DNA of 64,000 bases from NCBI RefSeq assembly GCF_016805305.1, contig NZ_JAERQN010000015.1, forward strand, positions 1 to 64,000, given 5' to 3'. The notes under the pieces were generated by a model. The model searched no databases, was not told the origin of the DNA, and worked only from the letters and a program-made list of their open reading frames with translations. Positions 23,598-32,129 of the stretch are shown here, piece by piece (positions within the stretch are counted from its first letter, which is position 1; every line of letters begins with the position of its first letter). This DNA is from Falsiroseomonas ponticola (GTDB lineage Bacteria; Pseudomonadota; Alphaproteobacteria; Acetobacterales; Acetobacteraceae). A program made the translations under genes and the position numbers.

Positions 23598-26140
23598 CAC
23601 GCCGCCGCCTGCTCGGCCGGCGCCAGGCCGGCTTCCAGCGCCCGCACCTCCTCCGCCGTGGCGCAATCCAGCGCCTGCGCGGCCAGCGCCTTCAGCTGCG
23701 CCAGCGTCGCGCCGCGCAGCATCGCCTTCACCGCCGGGATGTCGCGCGGCGTCATGGACAGCTCCCGCACGCCGAGGCCGGCCAGCAGCGCGGCGCCGAA
23801 GGGATCGCCCGCGAGCCCGCCGCAGACGCCGGTCCATCTGCCCGCGCGCTCCGCCGCCTGCACCGTCATCGCGATCATGCGCAGCACGGCGGGATGAAGG
23901 CTGTCGGCCTCCGGCGCCAGCTCCGGATTCTGGCGGTCCATGGCGAGGACGTATTGCGTCAGGTCGTTGGTGCCGATGGAGAAGAAGTCCACATGCTTCG
24001 CCAGCGCATCCGCCTGCACGGCGGCGGCCGGCACCTCCACCATGATGCCGACCGGCACCTCCGGCGCGCCGATGGCGGCGCGGATGCGGTCGCAGGCCGC
24101 GCGCAGCGCCAGCACTTCCGCGACCGAGGTCACCATGGGGAACATGATGGAGAGCTGGCCGCCCGCGGCGGCGGCGCGGTACAGCGCGCGCAGCTGCGGC
24201 TCCATCAAATCCGGCCGGCGCAGCAGCAGCCGCGCGCCGCGCACGCCGAGGAAGGGGTTCGCCTCCACCGGCAGGCGGAGATGCGGCACCTGCTTGTCGC
24301 CGCCGATATCCAGCGCGCGGACGATCAGCGGCTTGCCCGGCAGGGCCTCGATCATCGCGCGATAGGTGGCGAACTGGCTCTCCTCATCCGGCGTGACGCC
24401 GGATTCGAGGAACAGGAACTCGGTCCGCATCAGGCCGACGCCTTCCGCGCCCTGGGCGAGGGCGAAGGCGGCCTGCTCGGGCAGGTTGATGTTGGCCGCG
24501 ACCTCGATGCGCGTGCCGTCGCGCGTCGTCGCGGGTTCCGCGCGCAGGGCTTCCTGCCGCGCGCGCGCCGCCGCCTGGCGGGCGATGAAGGCGCGGGCGG
24601 CGGCCAGGTCCTGCTCCCCGGGCGCCAGGTGCAGGCGGCCGGCGCTGCCATCGATGATGGCCTCCGTCCCCGGCTTCAGGTCCATCAGCCCCGCGCCCCC
24701 CGCGACCAGCGCGGGCACGCCCAGCGTGCGCGCCAGGATGGCGGTGTGGGAGGTGGGGCCGCCCGTGGCGGTGGCGAGGCCCACGACGCGATCGGGGTCG
24801 AGCCCCGCGGTGTCCGAGGGCGAGAGATCCTCCGCCACCAGGATCACCTTCCCCTCCGGCAGGTCCGACAGGCTGCCGCCGGCGAGCGAGGGATCGATTT
24901 GGCCGAGTACGCGGCGCCCGACATCGCGCAGATCCGCCGCGCGGCCCGCCAGCACGGGGTTGCCGAGCGCCGAGAGGGAGGCGGCGACGCGCTGCACCGC
25001 CTGGTGCCAGGACCAGGCCAGGCCATGGCCCTCCACCATCAGCTGGCAGGTGGTGGTGATCAGGTCCGGGTCGTCCAGCAGCCCGGCCTGCGCCTTGAAG
25101 ATGGCGGCATCGGCGGCGCCGAGGCGCCGCGCCGTGTCATCCTCCAGCGCCGTCAGCTGGGCGCGGGTGGCGCGGATGGCGTGTTCCAGCCGGGCGCCTC
25201 CCTCGGCCAGCGGCAGGGGCTGGTCGGGGATGGCGGCGTCCTGCGCCGCCAGCAGGTGGATGCGCCCGATCGCCAGGCCCGGGCTGGCGCCGATGCCGGC
25301 CAGGGTGATCAGGCTGCCCGCGGGCTCCCAGCCCCTGGTCGCGGTGGCGGCGCGGCGCGCGGCGAGGGCGGCATCCGCCTTCTCCTGCGCCGAGAGCCCC
25401 GTGATGGTGGCGCGGAAGCGGGCGAGCGCCGCGGTGGCGTCACGCCCCTCCGCCGAGACGGTGATGGCGTCCCCGGGGCGGAGCCCGAGCTGCAGCAGCG
25501 CGATCAGCGCGGAGGCATCGGCGGCCTGCGCGCCGTGGCGCACCTGGATGCGGGCGCCGGTGGCGCGCGCGGCCTCCACCCAGCGCGTGGCGGGGCGGGC
25601 ATGCAGGCCCGTGGGGTAGTCCAGCACCCAGTCGAAGCGCTCCGCCAGGTCCGTCGCGGGGGCGGCGGCGGGCTCGGGGGCCTCCGCGCCCAGCGCGGCG
25701 ATGATCGCGGCGGGGTCGGTCACGGTGAAGAGCCGCGCGAGCGAGGCCTCGTCCTGCATCAGCCGCGTCAGGCGGCGCAGGATGGCGATGTGTTCGTCCG
25801 ACGCCGCCGCGATGCCGACGATGAGATGCGCGCGCTGGCCGGGATTCCATTCGATGCCGTCCCGCACCTGCAGGATGGCCAGGCCGTTGCGGCGCACCAG
25901 GTGGCGGTCGGCCGCCATGCCATGCGGGATGGCGACGCCATGGCCGAGGAAGGTGTTCGCCGCCTGCTCCCGCGCCGCCATGCTGGCGGCATAGCCGGGA
26001 TCGGCGCAGCCGGCGGCGGCGAGCATCTGGGCGAGCTGCTGGATGGCATCGGATTTGTCGGCGGGACGGGCATCGAGGCGCACCAGCTCCGGCGCGATGG
26101 CCATGCCGGGGGCCTGGGTGGGGGGCGCTGTGTTCGCCAT
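23597..26140 (-). CDS. fruB: Fructose PTS multiphosphoryl protein, EIIA-HPr-EI
   Basis: This 847-residue fusion carries all soluble PTS steps. EIIA(Fru) is at about 1-155 (GHGVAIPHGM, His73). HPr is at about 165-255 (DYPTGLHARPA, His180). Enzyme I follows from about 280 to the end (GGPTSHTAILARTLGVPALV, His465; C-terminal GVCGGLAGDP with the catalytic Cys). It takes phosphate from phosphoenolpyruvate and hands it to FruA, so this operon needs no separate ptsHI. The start at 26140 lies 28 bp downstream of a LacI-type operator in the shared promoter region; the frame is open further upstream only by chance. Confidence 0.93.
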   Translation of the reverse strand: MANTAPPTQAPGMAIAPELVRLDARPADKSDAIQQLAQMLAAAGCADPGYAASMAAREQAANTFLGHGVAIPHGMAADRHLVRRNGLAILQVRDGIEWNPGQRAHLIVGIAAASDEHIAILRRLTRLMQDEASLARLFTVTDPAAIIAALGAEAPEPAAAPATDLAERFDWVLDYPTGLHARPATRWVEAARATGARIQVRHGAQAADASALIALLQLGLRPGDAITVSAEGRDATAALARFRATITGLSAQEKADAALAARRAATATRGWEPAGSLITLAGIGASPGLAIGRIHLLAAQDAAIPDQPLPLAEGGARLEHAIRATRAQLTALEDDTARRLGAADAAIFKAQAGLLDDPDLITTTCQLMVEGHGLAWSWHQAVQRVAASLSALGNPVLAGRAADLRDVGRRVLGQIDPSLAGGSLSDLPEGKVILVAEDLSPSDTAGLDPDRVVGLATATGGPTSHTAILARTLGVPALVAGGAGLMDLKPGTEAIIDGSAGRLHLAPGEQDLAAARAFIARQAAARARQEALRAEPATTRDGTRIEVAANINLPEQAAFALAQGAEGVGLMRTEFLFLESGVTPDEESQFATYRAMIEALPGKPLIVRALDIGGDKQVPHLRLPVEANPFLGVRGARLLLRRPDLMEPQLRALYRAAAAGGQLSIMFPMVTSVAEVLALRAACDRIRAAIGAPEVPVGIMVEVPAAAVQADALAKHVDFFSIGTNDLTQYVLAMDRQNPELAPEADSLHPAVLRMIAMTVQAAERAGRWTGVCGGLAGDPFGAALLAGLGVRELSMTPRDIPAVKAMLRGATLAQLKALAAQALDCATAEEVRALEAGLAPAEQAAA

Positions 26141-26167
26141 GTCGGACGTTCCTGCCTGCGTTGCGGC

Positions 26168-26187
26168 GAGTGAAAACGTTTCCACTC
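26168..26187. promoter_or_regulatory. LacI/FruR-type operator in the fruB-regulator gap
   Basis: GAGTGAAAACGTTTCCACTC is a 20-bp palindrome with 9 of 10 pairs complementary and a central CG, as in LacI/GalR-family operators; the core resembles the Cra/FruR site TGAAACGTTTCA. It lies 28 bp upstream of fruB and about 93 bp upstream of the divergent regulator, so the regulator very likely binds it and represses both. Confidence 0.75.
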
Positions 26188-26279
26188 GACCTGTCAAAGA
26201 TTTTTTGGCGCCCGGGCGGGTCACGCCTGGAATAGGCGTTGAAGCGCCGCCCCGCGGGCGCCATGCTTCGCCGCGCACC

Positions 26280-27284
26280 ATGAAATCGATCGCACCCCCT
26301 GCCCCCGCCATCGGCATCAAGGACGTGGCCCGCGCCGCCGGCGTGGCGCCCGCCACCGTCTCCCGCGCCCTCGGCAAGGGGCCGATCAGCGAGGCGCTGC
26401 GCGCCCAGGTGATGGAAGCCGTGCGCGCCACGGGCTACCGCCCCAACCTGGCCGCGCGCCGCCTGCGGTCCCAGGAAACCGGGACGATCGGCCTGATGGT
26501 GGCCGATATCGCCAACCCCTTCTTCACCGGCGTCGCCCGCGCCGTGGAACACGCGGCCTTCGAGGCGGGGCTGCGCGTCATCCTCTGCGATTCGGACCGC
26601 GATCCGGCGCGGGAGGCCAGCTACCTCCAGCTGATGCAGGAGGAGCGCGTCACCGGCCTCATCATGGCGCCGACGCGCGTGACGGCGCAGCGCCTGGCGG
26701 GGCTGGCGCTGGATGTGCCGACGGTGCTGATCGACCGCGCCGGCCCGCCCGGCCTGTTCGACAGCGTGCTGCTGGACAATGGCGAAGCCGCCGCCGGGCT
26801 GGTGGACCATCTGGTCGCCCAGGGCCACACCCGCATCACGGGGCTGTTCGGGGAGACGAGCGACACCGGCCGCGCGCGGGCGGAAGGTTTCGCCAGCGCC
26901 ATGGCGCGGCACGGCCTGGCGCCCGATGCCCGCTTCATCCCCGCGACGACGCCGCCGACGGAGGCCGCGCTGGCCGTGCTGCGGGAGGATGCCGCGCCCG
27001 GCGCGCTGCTCGCGGCCAATTCCCTGCTGCTGCTGGGCGCGCTGCGCGCCACGCGCCAGGCGGGGCTGCGCGTGCCCCGCGACCTCGCGCTTTGCGGCTT
27101 CGACAACGAACCCTGGACGGAGCTGGTGGAGCCCGGCCTGACGGTGGTGGAACAGCCACTCGAGGAAATCGGCCGCGCCGCCATGCGGCTGCTCTTCGAC
27201 CGGCTGCGGGACCCGGACCAGCCGGTGCGGAAGCTGATGCTCAGCGGCCGCCAGGTGGTGCGGGGATCGACGGCGGCGCGGTAG
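26280..27284 (+). CDS. LacI-family regulator of the fructose operon
   Basis: This 334-residue protein has an N-terminal LacI helix-turn-helix (IGIKDVARAAGVAPATVSRALGKG), the hinge YRPNLAARRLRS and then a periplasmic-binding-like effector domain (TIGLMVADIANPFF...VPTVLIDRAGPP...CGFDNEPWTELVEPGLTVVEQP). Divergent from fruBKA over a 20-bp palindromic operator, it probably represses the operon and is released by fructose 1-phosphate or a related sugar phosphate, as for other FruR-type proteins. The ATG at 26280 places the HTH at the usual distance from the N-terminus. Confidence 0.88.
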   Translation: MKSIAPPAPAIGIKDVARAAGVAPATVSRALGKGPISEALRAQVMEAVRATGYRPNLAARRLRSQETGTIGLMVADIANPFFTGVARAVEHAAFEAGLRVILCDSDRDPAREASYLQLMQEERVTGLIMAPTRVTAQRLAGLALDVPTVLIDRAGPPGLFDSVLLDNGEAAAGLVDHLVAQGHTRITGLFGETSDTGRARAEGFASAMARHGLAPDARFIPATTPPTEAALAVLREDAAPGALLAANSLLLLGALRATRQAGLRVPRDLALCGFDNEPWTELVEPGLTVVEQPLEEIGRAAMRLLFDRLRDPDQPVRKLMLSGRQVVRGSTAAR

Positions 27285-27287
27285 GGC

Positions 27288-27746
27288 TCAGCGGCGGCGC
27301 CGGCGGCCCCCGGCCTTGTGCCGGGGCCTGGCGGCAGGCTTCGGCTTGGGATTGGGCTTGGTCTTGGGCTTCGGCTCGGGCCTGGCGGCGGCCACCGCGA
27401 CGGGCTTCGGCGCCGGGATGCCTTCCGGGCCTTCATAGCGCTGCAGGGTCGCCTCCGCCGCCAGGTGCGGATAGGCGCGCGCGCCCTTGGGCCAGGTGCG
27501 GGCGAAGGCCGCGACCTCCGCCTGGTCATGGCCGCGGATGGCCTGGACCAGCGCCTCGGCCGCCTGGGCGGGCTTCAGGCGCTGCTGGTTCAGCAGGCGG
27601 AGATGCCATTCCCGCGCGCGCAGCGGGCACCAATCCACCAGCGATTCCTGCAAGGCGCGGCGCACGGCCGGGGGCAGCGCCTCATAGGCGCGATAGGCAT
27701 CGCCCTTCAGCGTGCTGCGGGGCCGGGTCGCCATGCTGTTGTCCAT
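27288..27746 (-). CDS. Hypothetical protein with basic Pro/Lys/Arg-rich tail
   Basis: In this 152-residue protein, residues 1-100 look like a small helical domain (AYEALPPAVRRALQESLVDW, EWHLRLLNQQRLKPAQAAEALVQAIRGHDQAEV), possibly of the DUF6525 type. The tail repeats PKPKTKPNPKPKP and ends GGRRRRR. A basic tail of this kind suggests nucleic-acid or ribosome binding. It is convergent with the LacI-type gene, only three bases separating the stops. I do not recognise a function. Confidence 0.65.
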   Translation of the reverse strand: MDNSMATRPRSTLKGDAYRAYEALPPAVRRALQESLVDWCPLRAREWHLRLLNQQRLKPAQAAEALVQAIRGHDQAEVAAFARTWPKGARAYPHLAAEATLQRYEGPEGIPAPKPVAVAAARPEPKPKTKPNPKPKPAARPRHKAGGRRRRR

Positions 27747-27784
27747 GCGCGGCTTCTAGCGGCGCGGCGCGCGCGGCGAAACCG

Positions 27785-28312
27785 TCAGGCGGTGGCATAG
27801 GCCAGCCTGACGACGCCATCCCCCACCCCGTCATGCGCCAGCAGGCGCAGCGGCGGGCGCGGCCCCGCGAAGAAGGGCCGGCCATGGCCTAGCGCGACGG
27901 GGTGGAGGTAGAGGTGGTAGCCATCGACCAGCCCGGCCTCCGCCAGGCTCTGCGCCAGGGTGGGGCCGGAGACGGCGATGTCGCCGTCCAGCTCCGCCTT
28001 CAGCCGGCGCGCCGCCGCCACGCCATCCGCGGCCAGCGTGGCGTCGGGGCCGGGCGCGGCGAGCGTCCGCGACGCCACCCATTTCCGCTGGCCACGCCAG
28101 GCCTCGGCGAAGGCGCGCTGGTCGGCGCTCCATTCCGGCCGGTCCTCGTCCCAGTAGCGCATGAGGTCGTAGACGCACCGGCCATAGAACCCGCCCGCGA
28201 CGCCGCGCACCGCGGCGATCCAGTGGCGGAACAGCTCGGGGCCGGTCGTCATCCGGTCATGGTCCACGAAGCCGTCGAGGGAGACGTTCATGCGGACGAT
28301 GAGCCGGCCCAT
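27785..28312 (-). CDS. RibD C-terminal / dihydrofolate-reductase-like protein
   Basis: This 175-residue protein begins MGRLIVRMNVSLDGFVDHDR, the typical start of stand-alone RibD_C (YyaP/YwjB-like) proteins, and contains MRYWDEDRPEW, KWVASRTL, LKAELDGDIAVSGPTLAQSL and HPVALGHGRPFF. These fold like dihydrofolate reductase and bind NADPH; their physiological substrates are mostly unknown. It starts six bases after the SDR stop at 28319 and probably belongs to that operon. Confidence 0.85.
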   Translation of the reverse strand: MGRLIVRMNVSLDGFVDHDRMTTGPELFRHWIAAVRGVAGGFYGRCVYDLMRYWDEDRPEWSADQRAFAEAWRGQRKWVASRTLAAPGPDATLAADGVAAARRLKAELDGDIAVSGPTLAQSLAEAGLVDGYHLYLHPVALGHGRPFFAGPRPPLRLLAHDGVGDGVVRLAYATA

Positions 28313-28318
28313 GTCAGC

Positions 28319-29083
28319 TCACACCGTCAGCCCGCCGTCCACCACCACGGTCTGGCCCGTGACCATCGCCGCGCCGGCCAGCAGGAAGACCATCACCTCC
28401 GCCAGATCCTCCGGCGTGCAGCGGCGCTTGAGCAGCGCGTTGTCGATGGACGACGCCCGCTGTTCGTTCGTCCACTCGATCATCCAGGTGCTGTCCACGG
28501 CGCCCGGGGCCACCGCATTCACCCGCACCTCCGGCGCCAGGCCGCGCGCCAGGTTCTTGGTCAGGCTGATGACGCCGGCCTTGGTCGCGCCATAGGCCAT
28601 GGAGGAGCCCGGCGAATTGATCCCGGCGATGGAGGCGGTGTTGACGATGGCGCCGCGCGCCGCCCGCAGCGCCGGCCCCGCCGCCTTGGCGCAGCGGAAG
28701 ACGCCGAGCAGATTCACCTCGATCACGGCCTGCCAGAGGTCTTCCGTCAGCCGGTCGAACTCATGCGGCGCCACGGAGGTCCGCGTGCCCGGCGTGCCGG
28801 CATTGTTCACGAGGTAGTCGAGCCGCCCGAGATCGGCGACCGCGCGCAGCACCATCCGCTCGGCATCCGCGGCATCGCCGACGGAGCCGGGGGCGGAGAT
28901 GATTCGTGCCCCGGTCTCCGCGGCGAGCTTCGCCACCGCCTCCGGCCCTCGCGGGTCATCGGCCAGGTGGTTGATCGCCACCGCGCAGCCGCTGCGCGCC
29001 AGCAGCGTCGCGGTGGCGAGGCCGATGCCGGAGGCGCCGCCCGTGACCAGCGCCGCCTTGCCCTTGAGGTCGTAGGTGATCAT
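28319..29083 (-). CDS. Short-chain dehydrogenase/reductase
   Basis: This 254-residue classical SDR has the NAD(P)-binding TGGASGIGLA (residues 14-23), NNAG, the catalytic Ser in NTASIAGINSPG, YGATK (Tyr and Lys) and VNAVAPGAVDS. The C-terminal GQTVVVDGGLTV is typical of FabG-like members. The substrate is unknown. Its ATG overlaps the dehydrogenase stop upstream (ATGA), fixing the start at 29083; the two are translationally coupled and probably act on one metabolite. Confidence 0.9.
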   Translation of the reverse strand: MITYDLKGKAALVTGGASGIGLATATLLARSGCAVAINHLADDPRGPEAVAKLAAETGARIISAPGSVGDAADAERMVLRAVADLGRLDYLVNNAGTPGTRTSVAPHEFDRLTEDLWQAVIEVNLLGVFRCAKAAGPALRAARGAIVNTASIAGINSPGSSMAYGATKAGVISLTKNLARGLAPEVRVNAVAPGAVDSTWMIEWTNEQRASSIDNALLKRRCTPEDLAEVMVFLLAGAAMVTGQTVVVDGGLTV

Positions 29084-30045
29084 GCGCTGCGTCCCTGCCC
29101 TGCCATGGTGCCGATGTGCCTGATGGCGCGCTTGAGTTCCATCAGCCGCCGGTCGCGCGCCTCGAACAGCGCGGCGGCATCCTGCCCGCCCCAATCATAG
29201 AAGCCGGCGCCGGCCATGACGCCGGTCTTGCCCTCCGCCACCAGCGCATCCACCGCCTCGCACTTCCCGCGGACGGGCGGCGGTTCGTACATGCGGTTGG
29301 CGAGGCTCGCCTGCATGAAGGGCAGGCCGGTGAAATCCGCCTTGGCCAGCATGCCGAGGATGGGCAGGCGCAGCGCGATGCCCTCGATGATGGCGGTGTC
29401 GATCTCCTCCGCCGTCGCGACGCCGTCATCCAGCAGCTTCTGGATCTCGAGCCCGATGGCGGATTGCACGCGGTTGGCGATGTAGCCGGGCACGAATTTG
29501 CGCATCACCACGGGCGCCTTGCCCATGGCGAGGCAGAGTTCGCGCGCGAAGGCCACGCAGGCGGGGTCGCATGCCGGGCCGCCCACGATGTCCACGAGGT
29601 CCACCAGATAGGGCGGCGTGTACCAGTGCATGATGATCGCCCGCGCCTGGCGCCGCGCGGGGATCAGCGGGAAGGGATCGAGGTAGCTCGTGTTGCTGGC
29701 GATGATCGCGGCCATGGGCGCGACCGCGTCGATCTGCTCGAACAGCGCGCGCTTGGCGTCCGGCTTCTCGATGATCGCTTCCACGATCAGGTCGGCCTCC
29801 TCCACCGTCTCCGCCAGGGTGGGCAGGCGCGTGACATGGGCGTGCAGCCATTCGGCGTCGCGATCCGCCGGCGCCTCCCCGGCCTTCACCAGCGTGGCGA
29901 GCGCCGTCTCCATCAGCGGGCCCGCCTTGTCGAGCGTCGCCATGGCGCTGTCGGTCAGCCGCACCTCATGCCCGCCCAGCGCATAGACCAGCGCGAGGGC
30001 GTGCCCCATCGTGCCGGCGCCGATCACCGCGACCTTGATGCCCAT
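29080..30045 (-). CDS. 3-hydroxyacyl-CoA dehydrogenase-family NAD-dependent dehydrogenase
   Basis: This 321-residue protein has the Rossmann motif VAVIGAGTMGHALALVYALGG at the N-terminus, ASNTSYLDPFPL, HWYTPPYLVDLVDIVGG with the catalytic histidine region, and the C-terminal helical dimer domain (FVPGYIANRVQSAIGLEI). It is closest to 3-hydroxyacyl-CoA, carnitine or L-gulonate dehydrogenases; single-domain members commonly act on short 3-hydroxy acids. The start at 30045 is chosen from the GAGTMG position. It lies eight bases after the ThDP-enzyme stop. Confidence 0.87.
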   Translation of the reverse strand: MGIKVAVIGAGTMGHALALVYALGGHEVRLTDSAMATLDKAGPLMETALATLVKAGEAPADRDAEWLHAHVTRLPTLAETVEEADLIVEAIIEKPDAKRALFEQIDAVAPMAAIIASNTSYLDPFPLIPARRQARAIIMHWYTPPYLVDLVDIVGGPACDPACVAFARELCLAMGKAPVVMRKFVPGYIANRVQSAIGLEIQKLLDDGVATAEEIDTAIIEGIALRLPILGMLAKADFTGLPFMQASLANRMYEPPPVRGKCEAVDALVAEGKTGVMAGAGFYDWGGQDAAALFEARDRRLMELKRAIRHIGTMAGQGRSA

Positions 30046-30053
30046 GCCTTGAA

Positions 30054-31733
30054 CTACTCCGTCGGTGTGTAGGGTTCGGGGGCGCGCGCCTCGATATCCG
30101 TCCGCACGTCGAGGACGACCGTCTCGCTGGCGGCCAGCGCCTCCCGCAGCGCGGGGGCGATGTCCTCGGGCCGTTCGACGGTGATGCCGCGCAGGCCGAA
30201 GCCGCGGGCGATGGCGGCGAAATCGGCGTGATCGCCGAAGCGCAGCAGCTCCGCCGCCGCCGCCGGGTCGTTCCCCGCGGCGCGGCGGAGGTTGGGCCAG
30301 CCCTGGCCGAATCCCCGGTTGTTGTTGACCACGCAGACGACCGCGATGCCGAGGCGCTTCGCCGTCTCCAGCTCCGCCAGGTGGTAGTGGAAGGCGCCGT
30401 CGCCGGACCAGCAGAGCACGGGCCGGTCGGGCGCCGCGCATTTCGCCCCGAGCGCCGCCGGGAAGGCCCAGCCGAGCGAGCCCGCCGCGCGCTGGTAGCC
30501 CTGCGTCGTCAGGTCGATGAGCGTGCCCGTCCAGATGCCGGAATAGCCGGTATCGGCGACCAGCATGCCCTCCGGCGGCAGCGCGGCCGTGATCTCGGCG
30601 CAGAGCCGCGCGGGGTCGATCGGCAGGGCGTCGCTGGCGAGCCGCGGCGCCACCGAGGCGCGCCATTCCGCGACCAGCGCCGCCGCTTCCCGCGCGAAGG
30701 CATCGTCGCGCGCGGGGCGGCCGAGCTGGTCCAGCACCTCGGACAGCACCGCGCGCGGGTCGCCCAGCAGCGCCACCGTCGCGGGGAAACTGCGGTCGAA
30801 ATCGAGCGGGTCGGCATCCACCTGCAGGATCGGCACGCCGGCGCGCGGCAGGCGCCAGCCATGGGTCATCTGGTCGCCGGTGTCGCAGCCCACCAGCAGC
30901 ACCAGCCCGGCCTGCTCCAGCACGCGGTTGGCGGGCGGCGCCGAATAGGAACCGACGACGCCCGCCACGCGGGGATGCGCGGTCGGCACCAGCGCCCGCG
31001 CGCCGAGCGTCGTCAGCACCGGCGCCTCCAGCGCCTCCGCAAGCGCGAGCACCTCCGCCCCGCAGCCCGACAGCATGGCGCCATCGCCCGCCACGATCAC
31101 GACGCGCTCCGCCGCGACCAGCGCGGCGACGGCGGCGGCCACCGCATCCGGGTCAGGCCCGCCCCGGAAGCGCGGCGCCGCCAGCGCGGAGAGGTCGGCG
31201 GGCGGATCGGCGACGCTTCCCTGCTCCACCACCTCCGCCATCAGCCCATGCAGGTCGAGATGCACGGGCCGCACGGGGACGGAGACGGCGGCCGCCCAGG
31301 CCTGGCGCAGCAGGCGCGGCAGATGCGCGGCCTCCGCCACCTCCGCCGAGAATTTCGTCACGGGCTGGAACAGGGCCGCATGCGCCACTTCCTGGTAGGC
31401 GTTGCGGTGCTGGGCGGCGTGCGGCTTGCGCCCGGTCAGCGCGATGACGGGGCTGCGGGCGAGATACGCATCCTGCAGCCCGGCAGCCAGGTTCGCCGCG
31501 CCCACGGACTGCGCCGCCACCACGCCCGGCCGCCCGCCGACGCGGCCATAGGCGTCCGCCATGTACACGGCCGCCTTCTCCGTATGGGCCAGCACCGGCT
31601 TCACGCCCAACCGCGACAGCGCCATCAGCGTCGGCCGCAGCACGGCATCGACGAAGAAGACGTGGCTCTGCCCGGAAGCCGCCAGGCTCGCGGCCAGCCA
31701 TTCGGCGCCGGTCATCATCGGTCGTTCCCCCAT
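30054..31733 (-). CDS. Thiamine-diphosphate enzyme of the acetolactate synthase family
   Basis: This 559-residue protein has three domains. The N-terminal Pyr domain carries the cofactor-activating glutamate (VLAHTEKAAVYMADAYGR, Glu52) and AAQSVGAANLAAGLQDA. A central nucleotide-like domain includes VVIVAGDGAMLSG. The C-terminal PP domain carries the ThDP motif GDGAFHYHLAELETAKRLG...VVNNN. The presence of Glu52 argues against glyoxylate carboligase, which lacks it. A decarboxylase or carboligase of 2-oxo acids is likely; the substrate is not readable. An in-frame ATG at 31718 with GGGGGAA upstream is an alternative start. It heads an operon with the next two dehydrogenases. Confidence 0.87.
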   Translation of the reverse strand: MGERPMMTGAEWLAASLAASGQSHVFFVDAVLRPTLMALSRLGVKPVLAHTEKAAVYMADAYGRVGGRPGVVAAQSVGAANLAAGLQDAYLARSPVIALTGRKPHAAQHRNAYQEVAHAALFQPVTKFSAEVAEAAHLPRLLRQAWAAAVSVPVRPVHLDLHGLMAEVVEQGSVADPPADLSALAAPRFRGGPDPDAVAAAVAALVAAERVVIVAGDGAMLSGCGAEVLALAEALEAPVLTTLGARALVPTAHPRVAGVVGSYSAPPANRVLEQAGLVLLVGCDTGDQMTHGWRLPRAGVPILQVDADPLDFDRSFPATVALLGDPRAVLSEVLDQLGRPARDDAFAREAAALVAEWRASVAPRLASDALPIDPARLCAEITAALPPEGMLVADTGYSGIWTGTLIDLTTQGYQRAAGSLGWAFPAALGAKCAAPDRPVLCWSGDGAFHYHLAELETAKRLGIAVVCVVNNNRGFGQGWPNLRRAAGNDPAAAAELLRFGDHADFAAIARGFGLRGITVERPEDIAPALREALAASETVVLDVRTDIEARAPEPYTPTE

Positions 31734-31777
31734 GGCGGCAGCCTGCCCGCGCGGGGCAGGGCCGGCAAGCCGGGGGG

Positions 31778-32116
31778 TCAGGACCCGCGATAGGTCGCGT
31801 AGCTCCAGGGCGTGCAGAGCAGGGGCACGTGGTAGTGCCCCTCCCCCGCCCGCAGCGTCACCACGATCGGCACCTCGTCCAGAAACCCCTCGCCCCTGAA
31901 ATGGGCGCCGATGTGGAAGCGCAGCTCGTAGGTGCCGGCCACGAAATCCGTCGCGCCCATCAGCGGCGCGTCGGTGCGGCCATCGGCGTTGGTCAGCGCC
32001 TCCGTCACCTTCACGCGGGCCGCGCCCTCCAGCCGGAACAGCTCCACCCGCACGCCCTGTGCCGGCCTGCCGGCGGCGGTGTCGAGGATATGGGTCGTCA
32101 GCGCGCTGACCTTCAT
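31778..32116 (-). CDS. uraH: 5-hydroxyisourate hydrolase (transthyretin-like)
   Basis: This 112-residue protein begins KVSALTTHILDTAAGRPAQGV, the family signature with its active-site His, and ends YHVPLLCTPWSYATYRGS, the C-terminal YRGS motif of HIU hydrolases. It opens 5-hydroxyisourate to OHCU, the second step of urate breakdown. A TTG at 32119 directly before the ATG is an alternative start. The gene lies 13 bp downstream of puuD, in the pathway order. Confidence 0.95.
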   Translation of the reverse strand: MKVSALTTHILDTAAGRPAQGVRVELFRLEGAARVKVTEALTNADGRTDAPLMGATDFVAGTYELRFHIGAHFRGEGFLDEVPIVVTLRAGEGHYHVPLLCTPWSYATYRGS

Positions 32117-32129
32117 CAATCAGCCCCCT

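Noticed and set aside
30054..31733. Glyoxylate carboligase linked to purine breakdown
   Set aside because: The activating glutamate (Glu52) is present, while glyoxylate carboligase lacks it. The neighbouring dehydrogenases are not of the tartronate semialdehyde reductase type.
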